A DNA stretch of 64,000 nt from Bugulina stolonifera (GCA_935421135.1 OW285190.1:8442501-8506500), one strand, 5' to 3'. Counted from the stretch's first letter, positions 50,301-62,029 are shown. The notes: generated by a model from the sequence alone, not told the origin. Numbers and translations: made by a program.

Positions 50301-51815
50301 ATATTTCATTAGAGGGATAGGAAGTAATGCAACAGTTATTCAAGCCAATTGAGAGTGGTGTAAGTGTGGCATACATCATTTGGGACCACATGCTGCAGTA
50401 AGCAAATGCACATAAAACAAGAAAACATGGCACAACTAAGGTATTCTGTTGTAACAAGCAAAATTTTACTAAAGACACAGTGATTAACTAGATCCAAGTT
50501 TCTATTTGAAGTCTAGACTTGGAATAGCAGATTAGATGAGGATATTGGGTACTGCTGGCATTAATTCCCACCCATTACCTATGCTGGAATTTCAGCTAAA
50601 TTAACCACACTAATTTAATTGGCTAGGCTTTGTTATGTAACAACTTCCATTTTGTTTCCACAGTTACAGAGTAAACAAGGTTTACATCCTTTGTAATTCA
50701 ATATGGCAGAATGAGAGATTGCAGTGTTTTCCATTTGCAGAAAACAGACAAACTGATTATGTTATATAAACTTCTGTTGCATATATTGAAAAATAATAAC
50801 CTATATAACATAATTGCTACATGAAAAGGCATGATTTCAGTAGTACTTTAACAGTAAACTGTGCTTTGACAATTTGTAAGTGAGAATTTTTCAGACCTAC
50901 CTTTCTCTTTTCATTGTAGCGAATCTTTTTAGCCCAATTCTTGTCCTTACCATGTCGGCAATCAAAATTCTTTTCACCAATCAAGAGGAAGGGTTTACCC
51001 ATAAACTTCACACCTGATGCTATCCACTTAACTCTCTGCTTTGTTTGACTAAAAATATCTATTAAAAGGTATAGAACACAACAATGTTATTATTTTAAAA
51101 GCACAGAGTGTATTGATCTAAACACTACAGTGTAGGATAGGCATACATGTAGAATCCAAGTGGAAAGAAAGCCTAGGAGGTTCATATTTAAAAATAACTA
51201 TTAGTACCATTACTCCACTACTTTCCCAAATACTTGGTAACCAAAGGAAAATCTAGAAGAAGATCTTTCAACATCAGAAATCTAACTTACAGGTGAAAAT
51301 AGGTTATACCTGAGACTAAGTAAGTCAAAATATGACAACAATTAAAGTTTTGAGGAGTAAACTAACAGAGCAGGTAAACTTTGGAGGAGCTCATATGAAA
51401 CCATAAATACAAGCCTTAATACATAATAGACACCTGGATCAGGAATGCCAAATCCTTTAGAGTTCCGACTGAGAATAAATTTGGTTGTCTGATTCATCTC
51501 CTGCTCCATTATATAGTTATCAACATCTTCGAGTTTAGTGAAGATTAGGTAGTCAACATTCTCAGAGGAGGTATCTGTCATTGAATCGTCAACTTTACAA
51601 CATTTTACTGCAATTGACGAGGAAGTTGTGTTTAAGGAACGCTTGGCTTTTCGAGACTTCTGCGACTTTGCCAGAGCAGATTTTTGTTGCGGTGAAGTAG
51701 AGGAATGCGAAGTTTGAGAAGAGTTAGCCGTAGAGTTATCAATATCATTAGATTTTGCAGACAAGAAATTGGAACAGTCATTTACTCCCATAGTGCCTTC
51801 ATGTACAGATTCCAT
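44326..51815 (-). CDS. CARF/ALS2CR8-like transcription factor, about 9 exons, about 800 aa
   Basis: Minus-strand exons: 51434-51815, 50901-51058, 49057-49245, 48647-48796, about 46641-46861, about 46531-46578, 46203-46428, 45764-45947 and 44326-45170. Phases agree; the junction between exons 5 and 6 has two possible solutions. The N-terminus is Ser/Thr-rich. The DNA-binding-like core follows: FTKLEDVDNYIMEQE, SGVKFMGKPFLLIGEKNFDC with RHGKDKNWAKKI, and KTDCPAKIKIRDILVYSEF, a Cys/His pattern of the FAR1/CARF type. Next comes HKLVSEGVIHVENMKPRLDD, with the family signature RRYYPLSRDLSNHIQKA. The C-terminal 280 residues are Gln/Ser/Thr-rich (QVSQQQQRH), as in activation domains. Human CARF is a calcium-responsive neuronal activator of similar length; that role cannot be assumed here. 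Two long inverted repeats flank exons 3-4. Confidence 0.75.
46909..46995 (+). repeat. Minisatellite: three 29-bp units
   Basis: AAGCTCCTCCCCTACGCAGG plus GCGATACCT is repeated at 46909-46937, 46938-46966 and 46967-46995. The first two units are identical and the third has one C-to-T change. It lies in the CARF-like intron just upstream (in transcript sense) of exon 5. Confidence 0.95.
47044..48531 (+). repeat. Left arm of ~1.5-kb intronic inverted repeat
   Basis: This arm matches the reverse complement of 49389-50888 almost throughout. Anchors: AAAATTCTCA at the outer end, AAGTACTACTGAAATCATGC with CTTTTCATGTAGCAATTATG, the block around 47290-47430, the segment around 47430-47690, and TTTCTGTAGCCCTTTAA at the inner end. 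By eye, long blocks differ at only a few positions. Frames that look protein-like occur in both arms, but both also carry stops and no known domain, so I treat them as non-coding. The arm may be a repeat-family copy or one half of an inverted duplication. Confidence 0.9.
49389..50888 (-). repeat. Right arm of ~1.5-kb intronic inverted repeat
   Basis: This is the reverse-complement partner of 47044-48531. Its outer edge ends only about 12 bases from the donor of CARF-like exon 2 (50901). The inner edges of the two arms are separated by about 857 bases that contain exons 3 and 4 and the small intron between them. No target-site duplication is obvious at either edge. Confidence 0.9.
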
Positions 51816-53937
51816 GTCTTAGTTCAGTCGGAAAGTTACCACTAGTCAACTTTGTAAACCAGCTTTATTCTTCATGTCTTTCAAATAAGAAACCCCTAAA
51901 ATATCACTTTATAGTTAACAGTAAATTGCATAATATTTTTAGTTGGTGCACACTGGAGCATTTTAGGATGACAACTATATATGATAAAATGAAGATATTT
52001 ATCGGCATACAGCAGTTTATGCATCAAGAGGTTGTATTTAATAATCTATTTTGTGTACCAATATTTGTGATTGGGATTTGGGATTAAAAAAACTCACTCA
52101 CTGGCTTAGGCCTATTTACCCCTCGGCGTGACCAGCCCCTCGCAGCGTGAACTGCCAAGTACCAGTGCTGGCCAATTCCCCGTGAGAAAAGCCCAGATTG
52201 TATGGCTAGTTTTTTGGTGGGGGCAGAAGAGTTGCCTTGAAACCATGCTAGCTTGCATGACCCCAAGGACTTTTATCTGAGGCACAGGAGCAATTATGGC
52301 TGAATGCTCTTCCTCACACCGCCGTGACTAGGATTCAAATCTGGAGCCGACAGCATGAAAGTTTAGCATTCTAACCACTAGGCCACGGTTCCTCTGGGAT
52401 TTGAGGTTAGGTGGTCAATCAATAGTAATTATATAGAGAAGACAGTCGCTCCAGCATCAATTTTGGTGAAGAACAAAAACATCTCGCATTTCTTTACTTC
52501 TGCATCTAACTTTATTTACTTTTGCCCAGTTGCTGCTTTGCTTCATTTAATTTATTGTCACTATGGGTTGAACATTTTAGGTTAAGTTGGAAAGTAACAG
52601 CAATGAATGATGTCCAGTGGGGTATGAGAGAGCTGAGAAAATATGTAGTCAGTCCATTATGGTCTGACTACATATTGACTGTCTATAGGAACCGACCATT
52701 ATTTAAAGCACAATGTTGAAGCCCATGACTCTAAAGCATCAATTCATTGTTATGTCGGAATCTGTTTAAAAATCTGCCTGTTAAAAACTGAACTAGGTAA
52801 ATAAAATCAGCGTATCGTTACCATATGGAATTAAAATGGCATTCACATTGACTTTGAATTGTCCAATTTTTTATTAGGAAAGTACAACATTTAAATAAAT
52901 TACATCAGGCCACCGGAGCAAATATAGATCGACTCTGACTGCGACTAATGCAACAAAGACATTTCTGAAAGTATGTTTCACCAGATCTCCATTAGTGGTA
53001 GGCCTAATGTAGAACTTTTCTTCAGTGCTATACATCTAGTCCTATGGCATCCCTCAAACCCCAACACCATGACATTAGCAGACTAACCAACTAGGACGCA
53101 TAATGAGTCCACAAACGCAATTTAGAGAAACAAATTGCTAGTTGGGCGCATGACGCATATTGACTCATTTTGTGGAAGCTGGACGCATAGCCTATAGACT
53201 CATTTTGTGAAAGCTGGACTCAATTATCTGCTACAGTGGGCTGTGCTTTTAATCCAGCCAATAATTAGCCTATTTGGCTTAGCTTAGGCCTCTAGGCATT
53301 ATTTACATTTCTAAGGAGTTGTCATCTTTTATGCCCCCAACATTTTAGCAAATTTTATTCTGCTAAATATTATATGAAAGTTGGTTTGACAATGTAATGG
53401 AATACAATATGTAGGCCTTGAGATAAAGTCAGGGTCCATTTCATCAATTTAGTCAAATGAGGCCTGGTAGTTCACCTAAAGCTAAATGATACAAATATTA
53501 TAGTAGCCTATATCCTACTATTATACTTATCCTACTTATAGGTATGTAATTTGGTACAAGAGTACAAAAAATTTTTTACCATGCCATTTGCACAGTCATT
53601 ATTTAGCAACAATCCTGAAAAATTTTCCTTGAACATGTTCGACTCATTTTTATATTTTCTGACTCATTTTTACAAATTTTGGTTGGTCATCCTAACATTG
53701 AGCAATAATTATAATTTAAAATTTATTAACACATTTAACTGACCTCTTTGAACTTTAAAATGTTCTGAGCCAAAAGTTTTGGCACTAATTGCTTGACACT
53801 TATTTTACCTGTTAAAATCTCTGTTTATTTACTCTCACTCTACCCCATTAATTTGCTTCATCGGATGACCTGACTCTCACTCTAAGTAAATGGCTTATCA
53901 ATCGGGAATACTCTTACTTGATTCTCGACTTGACTAC
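51816..53937. other. 5' flank of the CARF-like gene with a SINE-like insertion
   Basis: The promoter of the CARF-like gene should lie just above 51815; I recognise no core element. Beyond the SINE-like copy (52083-52397) I see only small direct repeats (GACTCATTTTGTGRAAGCTGGA at about 53162 and 53201) and no coding exon. Confidence 0.45.
52083..52397 (-). mobile_element. tRNA-derived SINE-like element
   Basis: On the minus strand the element starts near AACCGTGGCCTAGTGGTTAG, which fits an RNA polymerase III A box in tRNA context (TGGCCTAGTGGTTAGAATGC). About 30 bases on, GATTTGAATCC fits a degenerate B box. The tRNA-like head is followed by a body of roughly 230 bp that includes GCCTCAGATAAAAGTCCTTG. 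It ends near an A-rich/TGGGATT tract (about 52075-52090 on the plus strand). I cannot assign the family, and target duplications are not evident. Confidence 0.7.
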
Positions 53938-54773
53938 CACTTCTACTTTTACTTTGCTATACTACTACTTACTTAAACTTTTATTTGCTGAATTAAAATT
54001 GATGGTAGCCTACTAACAGATTTGTGCCAAGCAGACAAATACTGAAATAGTCATAGTGACTATGACTATTTCAGCATAGTATTTGTCTGCTTGGCACAAA
54101 TCTGTTAGTAGGCTACCATCAATTTTAATTTAGCAAATAAAGGTCAAAGTAAGTAGTAGTATAGCCAGAGATGTGTGCAAGTTTCCATGGCCAACTCTTA
54201 GTGGCGACTCTTCAAGTTACAAGTCAATTCTTTCAGTGACAGATCAAAACTTTCAAGTTACGAGTTAAATATCTACATGTCTTCAGAAACTCAAGTTTTT
54301 GTCAAGTTATCTAAGTTAACTACAAGCAAGTTTCAATTCAATTCTTTGCCTGTTTAACTCGAGTCTTTTTATAGAGTTATTGGGTTATTGTTCAGCTCAT
54401 GGTGAAATTTTGTTAGGAAATAGTGTTAGAAGTTCAAATTTCAAAGCAAAATGTCACAGTTTTAGTGTAAAATGTCTTATAATTGTGGTTGTGGTTGGTG
54501 GTTGTAACTGTGGTTATTTCTATTCATTACAATTCACAGCTGCCCAATGAAAACTCGAGTTATTGAATATTTCAACATAATGATGTGTGAGTTGAGAGTC
54601 TTTGATCATAGCCATAATTGAATTACAATTCAAGTTACAAGTTTTTGACAGCTGTGTATTCAAGTTACGAGTCTTTATAATAAGCCATAAAATGTTGCTT
54701 GAATTAACTCGAGTGAGAGTCTTTAACTCGAGTCTGGCATCTCTGAGTATAGCAAAGTAAAAGTAGAAGTAAG
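53938..54773. repeat. Near-perfect palindrome (~120-bp arms), interrupted in its right arm
   Basis: The centre is G54058 within GTCATAGTGACTATGAC. The left arm (about 53938-54057) reads ACTTCTACTTTTACTTTGCT ... GATGGTAGCCTACTAACAGA. The right arm starts at 54059, continues to 54165 and resumes at 54754 as AAAGTAAAAGTAGAAGT. The gap in the right arm is exactly the hAT-type insertion at 54166-54745 plus one 8-bp duplication. The arms match with only a few differences. Confidence 0.92.
54166..54745. mobile_element. hAT-type non-autonomous element, 580 bp, nested in a palindrome
   Basis: The terminal inverted repeat is CAGAGATG (54166-54173) and CATCTCTG (54738-54745). The 8-bp duplication AGTATAGC is exact on both sides (54158-54165 and 54746-54753). 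The interior is built from diverged copies of a CAAGTTACGAGT-like motif (54190-54320, 54620-54690) and has no ORF. The surrounding palindrome, continuous once the element is removed, independently proves both insertion and boundaries. Confidence 0.95.
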
Positions 54774-54988
54774 CCTACTACTGCTTTTATTTTTGTTCAA
54801 GAAATATGTTTATATTAATATTAATATTAAAATGGAATTAAATAAAAAAAATACCTAGGCAAAAAATAAAATTAAAATAGCTATGCAATGTTATGAATGT
54901 TCTGCTGCTGTGGATTTAAGTTGCCAATCGAGAAGGCAGAGCACTTTTAAGCATTGACTGATAGCTACCATACCTCTAGCCAAGTGAC

Positions 54989-55040
54989 CAATTTTTGTGG
55001 TTTCATATATCTGCAGGACCCTGAAACCTGGTCCTGGATA
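54989..55040 (-). repeat. Dispersed repeat segment, copy A (inverted partner at 60085-60138)
   Basis: TTTCATATATCTGCAGGACC followed by CTGAAACCTGGTCCTGG is the reverse complement of a segment near 60.1 kb (CCAGGTTTCAGGGTCCTGCA followed by GATATATGAAACC). The repeat may be longer than the part I can match. The family is unknown. Confidence 0.75.
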
Positions 55041-56687
55041 TAGTGGGTGCGACCCATAAAGTCCAGGACTAGTTTCCTGAATCCGTAGTTTGCCATGCTC
55101 ATGTGCTAAGTACAAGGATAGTCATGTAAAATCATGTTAATGTAAAAATATGTGTAATATGACAACGCATTAATAGGTGCAGTAGTGGTATATTTTACAT
55201 CACTTAAGGATGACCGGGGGAGCTAACCATAATCATAAAGATTTTAGGCAAGCACAGTTATACCAATACTAACTAATTAAAATATAAATAAATCTATACT
55301 ATTAGGCTACTATTATAACTATACTTTACTACTAATCATGTCCTAATACTTAGGCTATACTTTACTATACTATATACTTAATTAATGCTAATACTTTTCT
55401 TTAATAAGATAACTTTTATTTTGATTTTTCTAATCTAAAACCTGCTCAAGACTGGAATTATATTTTGATCTTAGATTCAATCCACAGCTCAAGGCTGGTT
55501 GTGAATTCAGTCCAGCTAATAATTATTTTATATATATATAATATAATTCCAGTCTTAAGCACCTGACCTTTGGATTAAAAAACCATCATTATTATGATTA
55601 TGATTATTATTATATTATTATTTATACTATTTTATATTTAGGCCATAAGCCTAATTATAAAATAATTGATAGAATGTAAATATAATTTAGGATAATAATT
55701 ATTAATTATTAAATATTTTTATATTTATATTTTATTATTTTATATTGTTTATTATTAATGTTATGATTATTGTATAAATTATTGTTTATAGGTCTACATA
55801 TAAGTGTAAGTGACTACAAAGTGGAGTTGATCAGGAAAAATGTAACAAAACTTCAATTGATTGTTAAAACAAGGTTATTAGAAAGCAAGCAAAGTGTACA
55901 TACATTGTATATAAATTATGTAGAATGTATATACACTTCACTTGCTTTCTAACAACTTCGTTTTAGCAAGTAATAAAATTCAATATTCACGTTGACTTAT
56001 ATTAGGATAATAAAGTTGTGTCCGACTGGGAAAGTCCAATTGAACAAAGGGAGAAAAGTGTGACAACAACCCCCCTCCCCGTAGTAGCCGTTGAGGTCTG
56101 ATTTTGGCAAAACTCTGTGGTGTGGGTGCTACCTCTATAGCTAGGCTGGGCTAGCCGAAGTGGTCTCTGCAAAGCTGTGGGGAATGGTTGGACTGCTGGG
56201 TCCTGGTAGCAGTAGTGTGACTGTACGTGGGAAGACCCAATGCCATAGGAAATTGCCTGATACCTTGCTGTTCGCAGTTACCAGTTAAAGACTGTATCAT
56301 TCAGTACAGTAAAATTACTTTATTGAACAGCAGCCTACAAACAACTGAAGCAGAAATTGTACTCCTTATATGTGAATAACACTACAGTTTATTTCTCAGT
56401 GATCAGCATTGTTACTTTAATAGATTTGCTGTTTCCTCTAGGTTCATTTAGGAAACATTATTTTCATGTATTATAGTTGTGTATTATTATACTGTATGAT
56501 GTACATGTAAGTCTACATAATATGCAACTCCGTACTACACTATAGCAATTATTTAGTCACTACACTAATGTCTTTATAGTATTTTATATAAGTCCATGTA
56601 GACCTACATGAATCTAAAACAATTAAATTACATGTAATATAGAATTGTACAAGCACATGTCTTTATTCACTTTATACCCATTTACAG
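55041..56687. other. AT-rich non-coding stretch
   Basis: 55250-55790 is very AT-rich with ATTATTAT-type simple sequence. A hairpin lies at 55866-55965. A short, GC-richer block at about 56060-56260 (CCCCCCTCCCCGTAGTAGCC, GGGTCCTGGTAGCAG) may be an old repeat. I see no coding exon before 56688. Confidence 0.5.
55866..55965. repeat. Inverted repeat with ~40-bp arms (MITE-like hairpin)
   Basis: AAAACAAGGTTATTAGAAAG continues to CAAGCAAAGTGTACATACAT. After about 19 bases its near reverse complement follows: ATGTATATACACTTCACTTG and CTTTCTAACAACTTCGTTTT. The arms differ at roughly one position in seven. No clean target duplication is visible. Confidence 0.8.
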
Positions 56688-59038
56688 GATGCAATATGTG
56701 GGACGGTAAGAGAGTGAAGATTGATAAGGAGAACTACTTTTGCATGGCTCATAGTTTAAAGTTTTTAGACTACCGACATGACAAGATCACCATTTAAGAT
56801 CTAAGGCTATCTACCAAAAGAAGAAAGTATGTATGTTGCATATTTTTTAAAATTTTTTTCAAACTTTAAAACTGAATTAGTCGTCAATGTATCATTTTAT
56901 TTTTAGCCTCAACTCCTTTATGTTGGTAGATTTATATTGTTACTAACTTGTTATTTAAACGTAGCTGCAAAAAAGCCATAAATATTAGAATTTTAATACT
57001 CAGATTTCCATAAGGTAGAAGTGCGAGACAGAATTTTAATCACTTGGTTCACATAATTTTGTTATAATGTTATGTTGATGTGTTTAAAATTGACTTCCTT
57101 TTATTTACTCTGCAAATGCAGGAGTTGCAGAAGGATGATCATGCAGTAGTCAGGCAGAGGCAGCTTCTACAACCATCAATCAAAGCCGGGTGCCCAGTGA
57201 GAACCAAACTACTTCGATTTACAGATTTTAAGGTATATAGAATTAAACTGCAGGTTTGGTAATGTTAGAGGCACTAGTTGCATGGCTGTGTAGGAGGTGA
57301 GTTTTGTGAACGTGAGTTTTGTGTCTACAATGGCATGTATATAAGGAATAGCATTCAATTGTTTTTTTACCAGTGTGATGTTGTTGGAAATGAGCAAACT
57401 GTTACCATCCTGGTCATCTCTTGAAGATAAATATCAACAATGGCATTGAGCGGATGAATGGAGTGAAAACCTTTTTGGGTGGCAGAATGACAAACAAACT
57501 GTCAATGTTTGTCCGGATATTGGTTGAAAGTTTCTGTCCATTCTTATACAGAAAGTAAGTGCTACATCTGTAGATTGCCTTTATTAAATACTTGCACTGT
57601 ATATTTTGTTACTGGATACTCGGTCTATCACACAAACAAAGATATTTGTAAAATGTTCTTGTGGATTTCATCTTATGTTTTATGATATCAGGTTGAACCT
57701 CTTTGCTCAATTTCCACAATATTAATATATTATACAATGCATAGTATAATATGTTCTCATTTGCTCGATGTTTTCTTGGGTGGTGGGTAGCGTTTATGTT
57801 CTGTATGCTTTTTTTCTAAATGCCTCTAAAAACAGATATGTACGCTGCGCTCGTTTCTTGCATTAGATTTTCATCATTCTTAAATCGAATCAACCCTGAT
57901 TAATCTTACAGATATGCACATCTGAACATCACAATATCTTCACTTTCTCGATCTTATGATCCCAAGATTCCCAAGTTCCTCCAAGACCGACTACCAGCGT
58001 GGATGAAGAGCTGCTTAGATAACATTGAGTATAACTGGAGATTCAGCCAGTAAGTTTAAAATAAGAATATCAGGTCAGAATGCAGTGACTCTAGATATGC
58101 ATGTTCCCTATTGCCCTTGTTTTTCATGGCACATGTTTTCAGTGATGCATCTTTGTAATTCTGAGGTTCTCAATACATATTTAGACTCACAGTGGAACAA
58201 AATAACTCTGGACTTCCTGTACCACTACCTGGAGATAATATCGATATGGATGTCTCACAGTCCACGGACAATAATGTTTTCCCAAATTACGATACAAGTA
58301 TTACCAAGGATCTGTCTCACACAAAGGTTACACCAAGCTTGCTATCATATGTTCAGCAGAATCGGAAGATTCCAAGCAGTGTATCTCAATTAATACCTCT
58401 CAACCAGACCTTGTCATCTCTCAGTGATAACATTGTGCAAATCATCAAAAGGTATGAAGGGACTTTGTGCGGCAGAATGATCTGGTAGTCAATAAGGTGA
58501 GTGTAGAAATATAAATGTACTTCCTTTTAAATTATGTAGAAAACCTTGACCTGATTACCTCACCACCTCCTTTCAATCATCTGTGATATTTCAGGGAGTT
58601 GAACGTACGAGGAATTTTAGCATATGGATTGCTAATGGCTTTCTTTGCAATTCAATATTCCTTGTACATGTAAATATTAGGACGCTAATCAGTTCACTTG
58701 CTTCATGTAAACCAATGACCTCTGAACCTGCCAGTACCCGAGATAGTCAATGTCAAAAATCACCTGCAAGATATTATTTTTATCCCGTGACTATAATATA
58801 CAGTAAATGAGTGGAAATAAATTACATGTAACTGCTGACTACAATGAGCTTGCATATAGTGCTTTTCATTACCACATTCACAGTGTTACATGTATATACA
58901 TGTACAATACATTCAAATATTTTGTACAGGGGAAAAAAGCAGAAAGCAGTAAAGAGCCGACTATCTTCTAGCTCAGTGTTTACAAAGCAGTGTAACTTCT
59001 TTCTCGAAGGCTGCGAGTCTAAACATACGAGTACATAG
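56688..59038 (+). pseudogene. FAR1/MULE-type transposase-derived gene, apparently decayed
   Basis: The 5' part holds exon-like pieces. 56688 to about 56827 (MWDGKRVKIDKENYFCMAHS) has an in-frame TAA at 56795. 57122-57232 (QPSIKAGCPVRTKLLRFTDFK) resembles the Cys-containing FAR1/CARF DNA-binding fold. From about 57415 a second part reads NINNGIERMNGVKTFLGGRM, FCPFLYRKYAHLNI and IPKFLQDRLPAWMK, the C-terminal signature of MULE/FAR1-like transposases (NTNNGxERxN ... FLPxxYRxY ... IPxFLxxRP). Exons ending at 57554, 57912-58049, 58185-58451 and 58930-59038 keep phase and finish with a basic KKQKAVKSRL tail. Between the two parts the frame breaks (57374-57415) and the catalytic DDE core is absent. 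It may be a relic, or a truncated gene whose model I have not resolved. Confidence 0.5.
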
Positions 59039-60084
59039 TACATTTGAGTGAATGGAGTAGCAAATGTAATTCAATACAACATGACACTGGGTCGAAACTC
59101 TTTGGACAACATTATATTTGCTCTAAGGTTCTTAGAACAGCTGATGAGTGTTTGCTAACATAGTGCAACAATTGCTCTCTAAAATTTTGACCTGCTAAAT
59201 TTTTTTCGCAATACTTTCTAAGTTTTATATATGTTCTGCATTTGTTATCATTTATGAACATAAGGTGTTTTCATACTTTATAATTTGCGTACCTTCCTAT
59301 AGGGAAGAGTGACATTCAAGCTATTTATTTTATTTTATTCTTCAATTCAATAAATTTACAGTTTTCATGTGCCCATTTGAATTGTTTTTATGGTTCAAGA
59401 GCAATAAAACTGAAGAATCTTTTTGGATTTGTGACCTCCATGAAATCACAAGACTGTTTTTGATGTTTTGTATTTTACCAAGAAGTTTATCAGTCGTTAT
59501 ATTTTCCTGTTTTAGTGAAGGTCAAAGCTATAATTATTACCTGATATAAATGATTACACTGTTTTGCTATCTAATGACTTGAAGTTCAGAATTTGTTGTT
59601 AACAAGAATAGCACGTTTTAATAAATTGTTTTACATCATCCACTATTTTGTTCTTGTTACTGAATAATAATCACAATGTACTGTGACTGGTAATGGTCAG
59701 TGCAGGTTAGATAATAATAAAGTGATAAAACTGGAGGGTGCAACCTAGAAGTGAATTGCTGTAGACTATTATTCAGAATAAAAAATTCCACTTCCTGCTA
59801 TTCCACTGCTTTGGTGAGTGTCTAATGCACAAAGCCAATCTGATGCTGCTTTATAATAGTACACGTTGATAACACTGCATAGTAGTACATAAACTTGCAC
59901 CATATTTGAATATGTGAGTTATAATACATGTATAATAATATTATAATGTATTGCTTTTACACTTGTACGTAGTATTCGAATAATAATAATAATAATATTA
60001 TCATCTAATAGGAAAAATGCGCTTTAGCCTTTTAAATAGGATATACGTCACGCTGGTTCGATCAGTCGCATCTACCAGGTCTAG

Positions 60085-60138
60085 GACCAGGACCAGGTTT
60101 CAGGGTCCTGCAGATATATGAAACCAATTTTTGTACAA
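60085..60138 (+). repeat. Dispersed repeat segment, copy B
   Basis: GGACCAGGACCAGGTTTCAG and GGTCCTGCAGATATATGAAA match, inverted, the copy at 54989-55040. Confidence 0.75.
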
Positions 60139-62029
60139 AACGGAAATGGGACTAACATGATAGCGAGTGTTTATACAGCGATTACAGTATCTCGCTAATG
60201 GAAATTTCATAAGCTAACACATCATTGGACAGTGTTTCACTATATACCTTGGGAGTATCGTGTAATCATTGTCCTATACCTACAACATTTTCGACAAACG
60301 CAAGTTCGAATGAAACCCGATTTGCCTCGATCAGGTGTCGTGATGTTTCTGTTCCATTACTAACTCGGACATTTCCACTCAATCAATGTATTCCGACCCG
60401 GACTATTACGCAATGATATTTGTCTCCCTCACATCACTTTATTACCATCGAATATAAATTTATGTATACTTAGTAGCTGTAGCCTTATCTTAAACATAGG
60501 AGGCCCTCTATTTCTGTACCATTTTGGTAGAGTTAGAGTGTCCTAAATTCATTGAGGTAAGAATTGAGGTAAGAATTATAGCTCTACAATTAAATTGCAA
60601 TTCAGCAGTAAGTAAGCAAGTAAGTAAGTGTATGTATGGGTATACATACTCATAGCAAAAACTGAAAAACTATAACTAGTTAATTTACTACATTATGATT
60701 ATCGATTATCACATTCACTAGGCTATGCAGTTTGAATTATTTCAGGTAAATTTAAATTTATCATTGTCATACCCTTCCTAAGCTCCAGACTGACTTACCT
60801 TTACTCACTCGCCGTTGATAAAACATGCCTCATTACTAACAGGGTGCTACAGTGAAAAGCTCAATAGGCCTACTAGGCCTATAGCATATTGTTGATTTAC
60901 TCAGGATCGCCAATTCTTATATCTCGGATTGTTCGAGGGAGGAAGCTGTTATGGTATGCATTAGTTGTGGCAGAACTTGATGTCAGTTCCCCCCTGGCTG
61001 CAGCTGTGGTTATGGTTTTGAAATAGCCGAGGCAACCAAATTTTTTATAGACATGACTAGGATTGGATAGATCACCACGGCCAATTGATTCATGCTACAC
61101 CATAAACATGATAGCACCCAGAACGTTGCACCAGATTGAGATTGAGGAATTAGAAAACAAAAAGATCTAGCATTAGTCCATAGCACTGCCGCACGGTTTA
61201 CAACCAACATGCAGTGACACACTGGCAGTATAACTGAGGCCAGAAATCAGTTAAAGATCTGATCCTTGGGAGAACAGAAAAAAACCATCGTATACATCTA
61301 TATCTACTGAGCAGGATTTGCCAAAATGAAGAACTGCACCATACTGAGTCCAGAGCCTATGACTTGTTGTCAGTGACTATGTTGTCAGTGACATAGAATT
61401 AGTAACAGTGACTACTAGAGCAGCAGCCAGAGAAGAAAGCACCTTAATATCGGACGAGAGGAGAAAGCAACCATCAATTTTAAAAAGTAATGCACTTTAA
61501 CAATATTGTGGACCCTAGGTCTAGCCCAACAATGTTAACAACGCCCAACTAGCACTGTGAAGGCCTTGGACTAGCTGTGCCATGACGGTTCTACTCTTCA
61601 TGAACCAGGACTATATGATTTAAACAGTTGACAGCAGCTGATCAACTATCTGCGGAAGATAATCGCTCGACCCAAGAATTTGAGCAGATTTGGCGGTCAA
61701 TAACAATCATATTCTGCCGCCGTGTTATCCTCTTTGAGGTTACATAAGAATTACCAGAAATCTTCCATGATAACCAAAAATTGAGAAAAAGTTCTAGATA
61801 GTTCTACATTCAGGTGTTTTCTGGTCAAGGAGCTGCAGATGGTGGCTAGTGTTTCTTCCAAAACTTGATTCAGACTGATTTACCTTACTTGTTTTGATCC
61901 TGCACATGCATCATAACAGCACCATAATAACAAATTTATAAAAAAAATCTTCGCAGTTTTTTTTCCCGTAATTTCAAGTAAGAAAGCTTGTAGGATCTGA
62001 AGAAATCAGCTTTGTTCTAATTTGGGGTA

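Noticed and set aside
58594..58672. Exon encoding a hydrophobic helix (LAYGLLMAFFAIQYSLYM) as the end of the FAR1/MULE-derived gene
   Set aside because: The phase is compatible, but the basic exon at 58930-59038 is also in phase and fits a nuclear protein better. Left undecided and not annotated.
61010..61330. Possible LINE ORF2 end (STAARF-like on plus, PRTIRD-like on minus)
   Set aside because: The two hints lie on opposite strands and neither extends. They are too short to call an element.
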